DNA of 64,000 nucleotides from Ulota crispa (lineage: Eukaryota; Streptophyta; Bryopsida; Orthotrichales; Orthotrichaceae), in NCBI GenBank assembly GCA_963920765.1, contig OY987249.1, positions 4,187,230 through 4,251,229 of the forward strand, in the 5' to 3' direction. Each line of letters starts with the position of its first letter. Within the stretch, counting starts at the first letter, position 1. The position numbers were made by a program, and so were the translations under genes. Below are positions 37,377-48,411 of this stretch, in pieces. The notes beneath the pieces were generated by a model. The model was not told where the DNA came from, ran no database searches, and saw nothing but the letters and a program-made list of their open reading frames with translations.

Positions 37377-38089
37377 TGTATTGACATAGCCATTCATAGA
37401 AATCTCAATCTCAGACCCACTGTGACTACCCCTATTGTCATGCATAGTTGTAGTGTGCCATGAATAGTTCTAGTGTGGATTTACCTATAAGGGTAGAAGC
37501 TTGATGGTGAATGCTCTTACTTGTAGTTTGAGTATAAATGAATGTTGAGCAAGAGAGGTGCTGCATGGATGTTGTATCATCCCTAAGATGTTGATTTTGT
37601 AATTTAAACTTTCTAAGGATGGTGTAGGTTATAGGAGATAGGTGTTGTGATGCAAATCAGGGCATGTTGTGATTAGTTTGACTAAACCTAAATTTTAAAA
37701 AAAAGTAGATAATATGCAAAGGAGTTGTGGAGAGAGCCGCAACTTTAATTACAAAAGCTCATACTCTATTTTCTTTACAAATGACTTCTACTTAACTAGA
37801 GTTTAGTTAGAGTTTACTTTAATTAGAGTAATTATGGACCAATAGAGGAGAAGGACTTTTACTTTATGACCTCTTTTCTTAATATATGGTTGGAAACCCA
37901 TTTGGGATAAAGATATATGTACTTCTTTCTTCTAATATAGACTACTTTGGTTTGATATCTTTTTGTGGCTTTGTTTTGGGAGCTAAATTGTATTTTATGG
38001 TGTCTTTCCATCTAAATAGGTTGTAGCTAGAATCCCACCTAACATCGGGACTTGGAGTAGTGCAAGTTCATTGTAACCAACAAGCCAAC
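37377..38089. other. Upstream region of the F-box gene
   Basis: AT-rich, no coding features. It presumably holds the F-box gene's promoter, but I cannot place individual elements. Confidence 0.4.
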
Positions 38090-39124
38090 ATGGAGAGCAT
38101 GAGGAAAGCTTCAAGATTGACAGAGGAGGACAGGGATGAGGAAACATTGGATGCAAAATTATGGGGCCAACTACAAGAGCACATTCCTCTGCAATGTATA
38201 TACGAGAAGATGTTGCATCCAGATCTCTTCCAATTGCGCCTTGTGTGCAAAGAATGGAACCATGCCACTTTGCAATGGATATTGCCAAAGCCCTCTTTTG
38301 TGCCCATCGTTGTAGGCCCAAGAGCCATTGATTTTTGGGACATGGGGTTCCTAATCAAGATTGTCACGTACAACTATGCCTCTGGCAAGTTCAATTTTAA
38401 TCGCCAACGCCTCAACCTGTATCATGTTGATAGTCATGTTCCACCATTTGAAGTGGAAGGGCTCATTCTGTGTCACAATCCAAATGATATGCAGGAACGG
38501 GGTGTTTACAATGTCCACACCCAAATATGGCATGCCATTCCTGCTAGTCCAAACCAAACTGAGACTTTATCTGCTTGTGGTCTGCTGGTGGACAAGACCG
38601 TAAAGCCGTATAGATTCAAACTGGTTGAAGGCATAATGAACTCCAAGACACAAATTTATAACTCCAAGAGCAGATCATGGAGCATAACTTCCTTTTACTT
38701 ACCGTCATCATTTATGGAGACCAATTGGAGTTCTTCAGAGTACTCTTGCATATGCAACAACGCAAACATATACATATTTGAAAGGTTACACTTGATTTGG
38801 AGGTCGCATACAATTTGGAAGTATTCCCTGGAAGATGACAAGTGGACAATGTTGAAGTTTCCAAAGGTGAGGATTCGCGAAATATATCCAGAAGTAGTCA
38901 GTGCCTTGGGGGTTTGGGAAGGCCAAATATTCACCATGACGGAGAACCTCAAGGAGCGAAGAGTTACTATGTGGGAGCTTGTTGATTCCAAAGGGCAAGA
39001 GTGGGTGGAGTATGCTCGCATGCCTAAAGAAGTATACAAATGGCTTATAAATTGTGATTGTGTTGGTCTTGGTTTAGGCAAGGTATTATGTTTGAGGTCA
39101 TTCTTTCACGACGGCTACCTGTAG
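38090..39124 (+). CDS. F-box protein (kelch-associated type), possibly C-terminally truncated
   Basis: 344 residues with no intron. The start is the first ATG (MESMRKASRL); the frame is open slightly further only through a GTG. The F-box covers about residues 23-62 (LWGQLQEHIPLQCIYEKML, FQLRLVCKEWN), the motif that binds SKP1 in SCF ubiquitin ligases. The remainder resembles the divergent beta-propeller of plant F-box/kelch proteins (VYNVHTQIWHAIP, YSLEDDKWTMLKFPKV, MWELVDSKGQEWVEYARMP). The TAG at 39122 is suspicious: the same frame continues for 27 codons with family-like sequence (NKLALFDIATKIWQKL) to a TGA. Either a recent nonsense change shortened the protein or the GTAGGT at the stop is an intron donor. 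Substrate unknown. Confidence 0.75.
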   Translation: MESMRKASRLTEEDRDEETLDAKLWGQLQEHIPLQCIYEKMLHPDLFQLRLVCKEWNHATLQWILPKPSFVPIVVGPRAIDFWDMGFLIKIVTYNYASGKFNFNRQRLNLYHVDSHVPPFEVEGLILCHNPNDMQERGVYNVHTQIWHAIPASPNQTETLSACGLLVDKTVKPYRFKLVEGIMNSKTQIYNSKSRSWSITSFYLPSSFMETNWSSSEYSCICNNANIYIFERLHLIWRSHTIWKYSLEDDKWTMLKFPKVRIREIYPEVVSALGVWEGQIFTMTENLKERRVTMWELVDSKGQEWVEYARMPKEVYKWLINCDCVGLGLGKVLCLRSFFHDGYL

Positions 39125-40174
39125 GTTTGTTTGTGGCGATTTATGAGTGGCTCTTTGAATAAGCTTGCTTTGTTTGATATAGCAACCAAAATTTGGCAAA
39201 AGCTTTGATGAAGGCAAAGATGTAGATTTTGATGAAGACTTCGAAGAAGATGCCTATTTTGATGAAGATTGATGAAGTTGACAATATGGATAAAGTTGAT
39301 TCTGTCGGCAAACGTGTATATGTTCCAAATCATTTTCATGAAAATGTTGATGAAAATGATGATATTGACAAAGAAAATGATGTTGATGATGTTGATGAAG
39401 ATGACAAAGTTGATGAATGATGAAAGATTATGCCTTGACTTTGTCTAAGGAGATTGTTTGCACTCAAAATCAGAAGGTGAAGCATGTCGCTTGTCTTTTA
39501 GGTGCGAGTTTGTTAAATATAATTTTTGTCATTTGTTTAGTTTTGTGTAGGATTTAGGGTTTATAGGCTTTTATTGAACATTGAGTAGGACAAGCCAAGG
39601 CTTGTGTACGATTAGATGATCTTGTTCTGAAAACTCACGTCGATTATCGGCGACCAATTTATAATTGCATGATTTAAGATACAGAGGCTATTCAGTTCGA
39701 GATGATTGAGCAAACCAGATGTTTTGTAATCAATTGTTTATGAAAAAGAGTTCTGGATTTTACATGTGGTTTGTTTGCTATTTGTGCTTTCTTATTTGCA
39801 TAGGTTTTAGGGTTAATCAAAACCCTAGTTTTTTTTGTTTAGTTACAAAGAATTAATTAGTTGTTTTGATGATGGAATCGCGTCGTCAACACACACAACG
39901 AACATTGGCTTCCTAATTAATGGAAGATTACTACAATGAATGTTTCCTTCAAATTCATTTGATTATTGAACTTTCCATTGCTTCAAAGCAAGAAAACAAA
40001 AAAATCTACATCTGTTTTTTTGGGCTAATTCCATTTTTTTGGGCAAATTGTTTAATGGTTAATAGTCTTTCTAAGCTGTTCAATCCTATGGGTTTTTAGT
40101 TGATGTGAGGATTGAACAAATTCCTTTGGAACTTGAGTTCTTATTGAGCATCAATTTAGGTGAATTTGATGCAA
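39125..40174. other. No gene; Asp/Glu-rich (GATGAA) tract at about 39205-39420
   Basis: Immediately after the F-box remnant come GATGAA/GATGAT-rich bases that read as an acidic stretch in two frames. This may be the decayed acidic C-terminal tail of the F-box gene. The rest is AT-rich with no coding pattern. Confidence 0.4.
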
Positions 40175-40346
40175 ATGTTGGAACCATTGGATGCGGTGCT
40201 GGGTGTGGGCGGTGGATGTGGTGCTGGGTGTGGGCGATGTATATGATCTTGAAATTGATCGTTATGATCACCGTCAGCAAGGATTCAACCAAAATTTTGG
40301 CAATGGTTTTGTTACAAAGCTTTGCAGTGCTGGACTTGTTTACAAG
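40175..40346 (+). pseudogene. Isolated MYG1-like exon with a frameshifting 25-bp duplication
   Basis: MYG1 proteins are metal-dependent DHH-like phosphoesterases/exonucleases (UPF0160). This stretch reads MLEPLDAVLGVGG in one frame. After a near-perfect 25-bp tandem duplication (GATGYGGTGCTGGGTGTGGG...) it reads VGDVYDLEIDRYDHRQQGF, then NFGNGFVTKLCSAGLVYK, in another, ending at a GTATAA donor. These match the MYG1 segment with the DRYDHHQ metal-binding motif; here the second His is Arg. I find no preceding or following MYG1 exons nearby, so it looks like a stranded, frame-broken exon. Confidence 0.65.
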
Positions 40347-40990
40347 GTATAATATATCTTTCTCTTTTTGTTTTGCGATGTACCTCACTCTATGAGGTTT
40401 TTTGGCCTTTCCTTTGTAGAAGTACTACTTTCCATGCAAAGAATAATTTGTTTGTTTGATCATTTTTCTTTGCTCGTATTTGTGTAGTTTGAGTTGTTGG
40501 CTAGCACATTCAAAGTATGTTCACACTTGATGTTAAGAATGATAGTAGCAAAGAAAAATTAGATACATCTGGACACAACTTTAGACTGCATTCATGTTAC
40601 TAATATCCTTCGTCAAATGTTCTAAACTTGATGCAGACTAATGTTTCTCCTTTCGTTCACCTCAAAAATCCATAAATCAAATTTCATATTCTAACATGTC
40701 ACTAATCTTGTTATTGATTTCTTTTGCTGACTAATTCATAATTGAACTCAATTGTGAAAGCTGATTTCTTCCTCCTTCCAAACTTGTTAGTTGCATTTCC
40801 AGCTCATGAGCAACAGCAACGGAATATTCCATCTCTTGGATTATAACACAAGGTATTTCCAACCTTGCTGGATAATGTCAATAATGCCACTCTGAATATA
40901 CCCTCCAACGTGAAAAACAAATCGATCTACGAACTCTGAATTACCTAAACTTTGAGTGCCAAATACAAAAACCAGTTAGCGAGACAGAAT
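40347..40990. other. Spacer, no gene seen
   Basis: AT-rich sequence. I looked for a continuation of the MYG1-like exon and saw none. Confidence 0.4.
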
Positions 40991-43900
40991 TCAAGTCTTT
41001 GAATTTTCCACATGTTTAGGAGCTTCAGAGAGTAAATCTTCTCCAAACTCCAGTGCAGCAAATTCAAACTTTTGAGTTTCTACAAGAGTTTGAGTACCCG
41101 GCATTCCCCATGCCAGGTGCTCGTAGACTTGGATCTCGACTGTGGCCAAGTATGATTCCCGACATGCTGGTTTCCAGTCAAGTTTGGTCACCGGCGCCAG
41201 CACAGGCGGTGAAAATGTATCGCAAGGAGCATGAGCCTTTACCTGGAAAAACAACAAAAACAAAAAACAAAATGTCCAAATTAGAACCTGCAGAAAAGTG
41301 GAATATGAAATCATTTGGCATGCAATGTTTGGTAACGTGGCATAACAAAGTAGATATTAATAGGAAAGGGAGTTCTGAATTGAGTAAGTATGCTTGTAAA
41401 GGTATGGTGAGAAAGAAAAAAAAGGATGGATGGGATACAAGAGAAGGTAATATAAAAGAAACTAGGGTGTTCTTTAATGGATTGAATCTCGGCAATCAAG
41501 TCCATGAAACCAAGGGACATCACAAAACGGCGATGTTTATCAAATCATCAAACATGGGGGGACGGGAGGAGACAATTACATCACCCCTCGTTGGCAAGCC
41601 GAGTTATCATGCTGCCCAAGAATGCAAAAGTGAAGGACCAAGTGCTCACCTCAACAGTGTAAGAGGGTCCAACAGCTGTGACGGAGAAAGAACTTTCTAG
41701 AGGAGCAAAATTTGTGTCCTTGAACAGAATCCCTAGATCATTGGTCCGGAAATCTAGTTGCAATTTGGGGGAACGATAGCCCAGTACAAATATATACGGC
41801 GAACGGAATTTCTCATGTGCAGTCTCGAAATAAGCTCCCGCACAACAGACCTGCAAGTCCAAGTCTCATATCATCTACCAACATAATTTTGAACCCTTGT
41901 AACAACGTTTGCGTAGTCTTAAGTAAGAGAATATGTATTTTTTTTCTTCACACTTTTTCCGACGGAATCCTCTTTGATTTGCTAACAAGAAAATCAAAAA
42001 AGATGACCGGTATAATAGTAGAAAAATATGCTACTTAAGGAGTATATCTGAACCGTATGGAAGATGTCTTCCCCGAGTACCAACACTTTCCTTTATGAAT
42101 TTAAAAGTTTGTTTGAAGAAAATCCGAGGCACCTCAGTCAAATTATTTCTTCTTAAAATTTGCAATTGAGAAACAATACCTGAGCCGTGTTGTCGCGGGA
42201 GAACGCTTGCAACCAAACGTGACCACCAGGGAAGCTCTGACCCCAGTTCTTTTCCACATGGCCGAACGCAGCCCCTTCGCTACGAATCTCTTCCTCGGGA
42301 TTTGCGAAGGAATAGTTCACAGTCGACCCCAAGCTATAAACGTACCAATGCGTAGGAATGACAGACACGTATCTTGCCCAACCTTCGGGACCCTTGGCGG
42401 AGTTACGAGCATCCCACAGCAGCTGCAACAAAAAAGCAAAAAAACAAAACAAACAAAACAAACAACGGCGAGTTTTAAACTCTGCAACAAACAGGCAAAA
42501 ACAAAAAAATACCAACGGCGAGTTTTGAATTCTGCAACAAACTAGCAAAAACAAGCACAAAAACAACGGCGAGTTTTGAGTTCTGTCAAAGATCAGATTC
42601 TTATTGCAAAGGAGTAGTAAGGAGCCGCGAGTAACAAAAATCATGCACGCGATCAAGCGGAAGTGAGAAAGTTGAAGTTTCAAATGAGAAGATGAAGGAA
42701 ATGCGTGAGTAAAGCGCGATTAGAATTCTCGAGGATATCGATTGAGAGAGACACACTCACACATTGCGAGAAACAGCGCAGCGGAGGTCGCGAAATCACT
42801 GACCTCTTCTGTCAGTTGAGCTTTAAAATTGTAGCCATCTACGGTGAAATCAATATTCGTTAAATGCGGAGTGAAGACAATGCGCCCGATTCCAGTAGCC
42901 TCCCATTCAAACCCTTGCAGCTGCTCTACAGCCCGCTTCTCTCCCGAGTTTCCGTTTCTCTTGAATCCAGCGTCCTGTTGTATCACACCACCACAGCAAA
43001 CTCTGGTCAATTTTCTTGTAGATTTGCATATGAATTCCCTGTATGCTAACAGAGAAATGTGACAGAGGGAACAATCACAGAAGAAATAGTCAGTCTAAAT
43101 GTTTAACCGCTCACAGGGAAAATGTGAAGAATTCCTGAAACTGACAGAGGGAAATTAACAAAAGTTTGCTGTGCACGACAACGGCATCGACACGAGTAAT
43201 TGTGTCTTTGATTATTTAAGCTTGTAGCTATTTCGTTGCAAAATTAATTAAGGTGCATCTTGACACTCATCCATTCAAAATTGAACAACGTTATCGTCAT
43301 CTCTCTTAGAAACAAAAGATGCTGGTGAATAAGGAGCAGCAGCAGAAATGCGCGCATCTTGACCGAGTTTATTGAAAGTTAGCAACAAGGATTCGAAAGA
43401 GACAAAAGAAAGAAAGAAAGAAAATGTGCGCACCTTTGTTTTCACGGCCACGGCGTACGTGTATCCACGACGCTTTTGCGTCGCACCGCTGCTGCTGCTG
43501 CTGCTCTTTCCGTCCCGGTCTTTCCCGAGCGAGAACAAGATTGTCACCTGGCTCTCACCGGTGGCGTAATTCGTCGCCAGAATTACGGCCGCGCTGAATT
43601 CCTTCTCCGGATCCAGTATCCGAATGAACCAGCCCTCGAAGGACGGATACGGCCGGAACGCCTCGGGCAACAGCGCGCTGAAGTTCGGCTTGTGCGGATC
43701 CATGGGATGCGTCCACACTCCCGGGAGCAAGGCTGACTCTGACTCCTCCTCCTCCTCTCCACGCCTTTCATTCTCCAGCGTTCCATTCTCCCTCGTGAGC
43801 GTGGCGATTCCTGTTGCATTCACTCTCTGATTTGTCTCTAAGCTTAGCTCTTTGTTCATGGCTAACTCCTCCTCCTCCTCCTCATCATCCTCTCCACGCG

Positions 43901-44603
43901 TTCCTTTCTCCAGCGTTCTATTCTCCCTCGCGAGCGTGGCGATTCCTGTTGCGTTCACTCTTTGATTTGTCTCTAAGCTTAGGTCTCTGTTCAGGCCTGA
44001 CTCCTCCTCCTCCTCCTCCTCCTCTCCACGCGTTCCATTCTCCAGCTGCGTTCCATTATCCCTCGCGAGCGTGGCGACTCCTGTTGCGTTCAATCTTTGA
44101 TTTGTCTCTAAGCTTATTAGCTCTTTGTTCATGGCTGACTCCTCCTCCTCCTCATCCTCATCCTCTAAACGCGTTCCATTCTTCCCCTCGAGCATGGCGA
44201 CTCCTGTTGCGTTCATTCTTTGATTTGCCTCTAAGCTTAGCTCTTTGTTCATGGCTGACTCCTCCTCCTCATCATCCTCTCCACGCGTTCCATTATCCCT
44301 TGCGAGCGTGGCGACTCCTGTTGCGTTCACTCTTTGATTTGTCTCTAAGCTTAGCTCTTTGTTCATGGCTGACTCCTCCTCCTCCTCATCCTCTCCACGC
44401 GTTCCATTCTCCAGCGTTCCATTCTCTCTCGCGAGCGTAGCGACTCGTGTTGCGTTCACTCTCTGATTTGTATCTAATCTTAGCTCTTTGTTCAGGCCTG
44501 ACTCCTCGTCCTCCTCATCCTCTCCACGCGTTCCATTCTCTCTGGCGAGCGTGGCGACTCCTGTTGCGTTCACTCTTTGATTTGTCTCTAGTTCTTTGTT
44601 CAT
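40991..44603 (-). CDS. Tocopherol-cyclase-family protein with acidic N-terminal repeats
   Basis: Five exons: 44603-43434, 42974-42804, 42422-42180, 41850-41650 and 41242-40991. All joins are phase 0 with GT..AG ends; 678 residues. The start is the first ATG (MNKELETNQ); earlier frame codons lack ATG. Residues 1 to about 285 are seven tandem repeats. The rest resembles tocopherol cyclase (VTE1 family, which closes the chromanol ring in vitamin E synthesis): SFEGWFIRI where VTE1 has FFEGWYFRV, HVEKNWGQSFPGGHVWLQ against the EKNWGxxFPxxWFWVQ signature, and a C-terminal ACRESYLATVEIQVYEH...LVETQKFEFAALEFG matching the end of VTE1. It is clearly diverged from VTE1 and has no evident plastid transit peptide, so the substrate may differ. 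Intron 2 contains a 50-bp tandem repeat. Confidence 0.8.
42463..42600. repeat. 50-bp tandem repeat in intron 2, three copies
   Basis: CAACGGCGAGTTTTRAA recurs at 42463, 42513 and 42564, each followed by CTGCAACAAAC or a variant and an A/C-rich spacer. Lies in intron 2 of the tocopherol-cyclase-like gene. Confidence 0.8.
43745..44603 (-). repeat. Seven coding tandem repeats, 37-46 residues each
   Basis: Each unit reads NKEL-LETNQRVNATGVATL followed by ARENGT(LENGT)RGED and an acidic run of 5-8 Glu/Asp, then S(A/G)(M/L). Units differ by in-frame insertions (an extra LENGT; longer or shorter GAG runs) and a few substitutions, and reading frame is kept in all seven. Each unit has one or two N-x-T sequons. 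Confidence 0.93.
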
Positions 44604-44938
44604 GGCGAAGAGAAATTTGAAATCCTGTGCAATAGAAGAGCTGTGATGTTCTTCTCGCTCTCCGCAATGGAGATTGCGAAGGGGATTGGTGCTGGTGCAT
44701 GGGCAGGCACAAGGCGTGTGCACAAGTCCTCATGCCGTGACACCGATTCCGTTTTGCTCTTTCGAAATGATAAGCTATGCTGCACTTGCAAATTTTGCAA
44801 GCGAATTTTGCAATAGAAGACCGCAACGTCACCGGTGGTCGGAAAGGCTCTCGTTCACACGAGATTTTTTATCTCTCCCTCGGCTCAGGGCGCCAGCCAG
44901 TGACGTGGCAATCACTGGGCGCCACGATTACAACTTCA

Positions 44939-45269
44939 GTAAGGTAAGAGGCTCGTAAACCGACCATCTAAGAGCTGAAACTGAATTTTGGGGAGGTGGA
45001 ACTTCTTGATATGTTTTTCAGTAAATTTTCCTCGAAAGACAAGAGGAATTGGCATGTAGCTCAAGTTATTTTGTATTTTTCAAAGCAATGTGGAATTAGT
45101 TATGAAATTTTGAAGTGTAAAGGTCATAGGGCTCTAAAATGGATCATTTCTTTAAATGTATGCCCATTATACATTTATGAAAGGCTATAATTAAGACATG
45201 TATCTGTGGAGTTCATTTGGGGAGGTGAGCGGAATTAGTGCCCTAACGGAGTTTGAGCCTCTTACCTTA
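44939..45269. mobile_element. MITE family B, copy 1
   Basis: Ends GTAAGGTAAGAGGCTCG and GAGCCTCTTACCTTA. The interior shares CTGAATTTTGGGGAGGTG, ATGAAATTTTGAAGTG and related segments with three other copies in this window. No coding capacity. Confidence 0.75.
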
Positions 45270-45590
45270 AGGTAAAGTAGGAGGCTCATGAATGGAGCAT
45301 CTAAGGCTAAAATTGAATTTTGGGAAGGTGAAATTTCAAGGTATATTTTTCAATAAATTTTCCTAAAAAGAAGAGATGATTTGGCATCTAATTCAAGTTG
45401 TGTCATATCTTTTGGAGTTTTGCAGAATTAGTTATTAAATTTTGAAGTGGAAAAAAACAATGCACTTCCTCAAATGTACATTTTTTGTGCATTGTTGAAG
45501 GGCAATGAAAAACAACATGTAAAAATAGATCACATTTGAAGAGGTGCACCATTTTAGAGTTAGCATGCTTTTAGAACCTCCTATCTTAGG
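45268..45590. mobile_element. MITE family B, copy 2, abutting copy 1
   Basis: Starts AAGGTAAAGTAGGAGGCTC directly after copy 1 and ends near AGAACCTCCTATCTTAGG. Same order of interior segments as copy 1. The junction forms the palindrome TTACCTTAAGGTAA. Confidence 0.7.
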
Positions 45591-45658
45591 TTGCTCCATT
45601 CTAATTTCTTGACATTTCATTCTCTTTTTATATATATGTTTCATATTATTTAAATATT

Positions 45659-45979
45659 AGGAAAATTTCATGGATACCCTTGAAGTTTACAATATTTACA
45701 TAGATACCCCTGCTTTTCTAGAAAATATACAAATACTCTTGGACCATAATTTTCATGCATTTATTTTGTTGTGCATGCCACTTCTATTCTTCCTTTGTGC
45801 ACATGTTTCTTTTTTGTTCCATTGTGTTCCCTTCTTCTCAACATTGGTTGTGAAGGAAGTAAAAACACAACAAATAAATGCCTAAAATGTATGGTACAAG
45901 GGAATTTGTGATATTTCTGAAAAAGCAAGGGTATTTATGTAAATGTCACAAACTTCAAGGGTATTCATGAATTTTTCCC
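45659..45979. mobile_element. MITE family A (Mutator-like), copy 1
   Basis: About 320 bp with long inverted repeats starting RGGAAAATTTCATGGATACC. Flanked by a perfect 9-bp duplication TTAAATATT (45650-45658 and 45980-45988), as produced by Mutator-type transposases. No coding capacity. Confidence 0.85.
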
Positions 45980-45988
45980 TTAAATATT

Positions 45989-47420
45989 CACCAAAACTAC
46001 AATAATTTTTGTCAATAATAATTATTGTGATAGAAAGTAGAAGACTATGGTAGTTTTTTTCAATAATTATCATGATAACTAATGGAGGAAGCAAGCAAAG
46101 GTTGGGCATAGCAACAAGCACCACAGTCAAGGAGAGCACAAAAGCTAGAATTTAAAAAAAAAACCAAAAATTACTATAGCATAAAGTGGATTGCATGTCC
46201 CTCCAAATGGCCAATGGTGAGACACAAGGATCTTTACCAAGGTAAGACAACCTAATTGTTAAGGCAACCTAAATGCACTATATGGTGTAGCGAGAAACTA
46301 AGTTTTTAGAAGTATGCTTGAAATCTAGGATAGATAATCATGTCATTACGTATTCTTTTTTTTAGTATTTTGGAAATCAAGAGGGGATAGAGTTCTAAAA
46401 ATCTTATTTGGAATTCTTTCTGATAGGCCTCTTTGCGTGTTGAAAAAATATAAACTTACATGTGGTTATAATACGGGCATCAATGTTCTTTTTTGGTTAT
46501 ACTGTTCTAAACATGATAAGTATATCACTCAAGTGCAATTTCTCCTTTTTCTTGCAATACAATAGAACTCTTGTAAGCTAATATCTTATAAATTGATATC
46601 CTTTGTAAACTAATGTATAGCACAAATCTCAGTGTTAGACCATACATCAATCATAAACCAAAGCAATTAATTCAATAGTAGTAATGCTCCTTGGTGCTAT
46701 CTTGGCACTAACCTCAAGATCACTTCCACAAAGTTAACTAATAACTTACTTAATCCCTAATCTAGTTCTTGGAATCCCATCCATATCAATTTAGAGTTCT
46801 ACTATAGAAAGCTAGTGCATGGAACCAATGATTGGCCTCAAACTAACACTCCTTGACTACTAGCTTGTAGGGTAAAATAAAAACTATAGAGGAGATTTGT
46901 TTTCCAACGAAAGTTCTAGTCCTAATGCCCACTATAGGTTTCTATTAACGTACCCTGCTGACATAGCCGCATTGCAAGACGTGGATGGTGACATTGTGTG
47001 GGGGCATTGAGGGGAGAGTTGGGAGACTTGGATGGTGACATGCCTTGTGGAGGCAAAAGTTGCAAAGCTTGGGAGGTGATAAATTGATAATGAAAGCTGC
47101 ACCACAAGTCTGCAAATGTGTGGCAGAGAGCACGCATGTTTCCTTTTTGAAAATAGCTAGATTGGTGAGCTGTGAGCTCATTGAAGGATTGTAAATATTC
47201 CTTTGGAGCGGCTATCATTTGTACTAGGAGAGCTGATAATTTTACTCCGACCAAATAACATATTCTGCACACTTGCCACCTAGTCATTGACCATAATGCA
47301 ATTGTCAAAGGTTCAATCTATGACCTTGTGACCCCAAGCAGTAAGATAAAGAAGTCAAAGCGGAACTCTCTTCAAAAAGCATCAACGGGTTTCTAAATTT
47401 CTGGGTAAATGTCATGCCAT
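45989..47420. other. Spacer, no gene recognised
   Basis: No coding family match. A minus-strand frame at 46922-47308 has no recognisable motif or intron support. Confidence 0.4.
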
Positions 47421-47568
47421 GTAAGGCAAGAGGTTCCAATTGCGATCGAGCTCTAATTGCAATCAGTTCTAGGAACATTTGACATTTTGCAAGGAATACT
47501 TATGACTGCCATTGATGAGTTAGGTAGGCTTAGCAGAACCTAATCGCAATTAGAACCTCTTACCTTAC
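47421..47568. mobile_element. Short element with GTAAGG-type ends
   Basis: 148 bp, starting GTAAGGCAAGAGGTTCCAAT and ending ATTAGAACCTCTTACCTTAC, so the ends are inverted repeats related to family B but the interior differs. Confidence 0.6.
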
Positions 47569-47928
47569 TCCCTCTGTCCCTCTAAAAACATCCAAAAAGC
47601 TTCCTTACAAAGAATTAACTATGTTTTTAGTCTTTGTGCTGGTGACACATGCATTCTAGAATCAATATACCATCTACTGAATGTATGTAAAATCTCTAGC
47701 TTTGAAGTTGATATTTGGGCACCCAAATTCCATACAAAAGTACCATGTTTGTGCATGTTTCCAGCTCCTCATTATTGATGATTTAAAAATTAGTAGCAAC
47801 AATGGTACCTCATATGGGATCATTGAACATGGCAAACGCTTTCTCAGCCTTTGAAATCAGCAAAAGGGAGCTTTTTATCGGTAGAAGAAATGTGTCTGAT
47901 TTGGAGCTTTTTAAAGGGACAGAGGGAG
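47568..47928. mobile_element. Stowaway-type MITE, 361 bp
   Basis: Ends CTCCCTCTGTCCCTCTAAAA and, in inverse, CTTTTTAAAGGGACAGAGGGAG, flanked by TA on both sides (47566-47567, 47929-47930). This is the classic CTCCCTCYGTCC terminus of Stowaway elements (Tc1/mariner-derived). It lies at the very end of the GTAAGG-type element before it. Confidence 0.9.
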
Positions 47929-48411
47929 TATAAGGTAGTAGATTGAGTATTGGCATAAACCATTTGAGGTAAGGACTAAGAACTAACTCAGCAATTAATT
48001 ATGGCAGGTTCGTATAATTTACCCAGAGGGCACCAGAAACACAAAAATCCATGTAAGATTTGAGCAAGCAGGTGAGTGGCAGTAATTTTCTTCTACCGAT
48101 TGCAGCATCAACAAAAATATGATACTCTAAACTCTTGTACAGTGAGTACATATTGATGCACACCACCTCAACATGTGAGACTCAGATCAGTTTCAAATCG
48201 TCCACCAATAAAACTGTGAGATTTTGTGACTTTTGTATATGGTATCCAAATAATGCATTCTTTCGTTTGTTGAGAACCTCTTTGATATGCTAACAAGAAT
48301 GTCTTTGAAAGAGATCATTTTAATAATAGAAAATGCTCAATACTTCAGGTGTCGGCAATCCGGTAAGGTTACCTTGTTGATGACTAAGAGCTGTGAGACA
48401 TATAATCCATG

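Noticed and set aside
43814..44440. Long plus-strand open frame rich in Leu/Ser/Pro
   Set aside because: It is the antisense of the acidic repeat exon; its periodicity follows from the coding repeats, and it has no splice or family support.
46922..47308. Minus-strand frame of 128 codons
   Set aside because: No recognisable domain and no exon-like boundaries.
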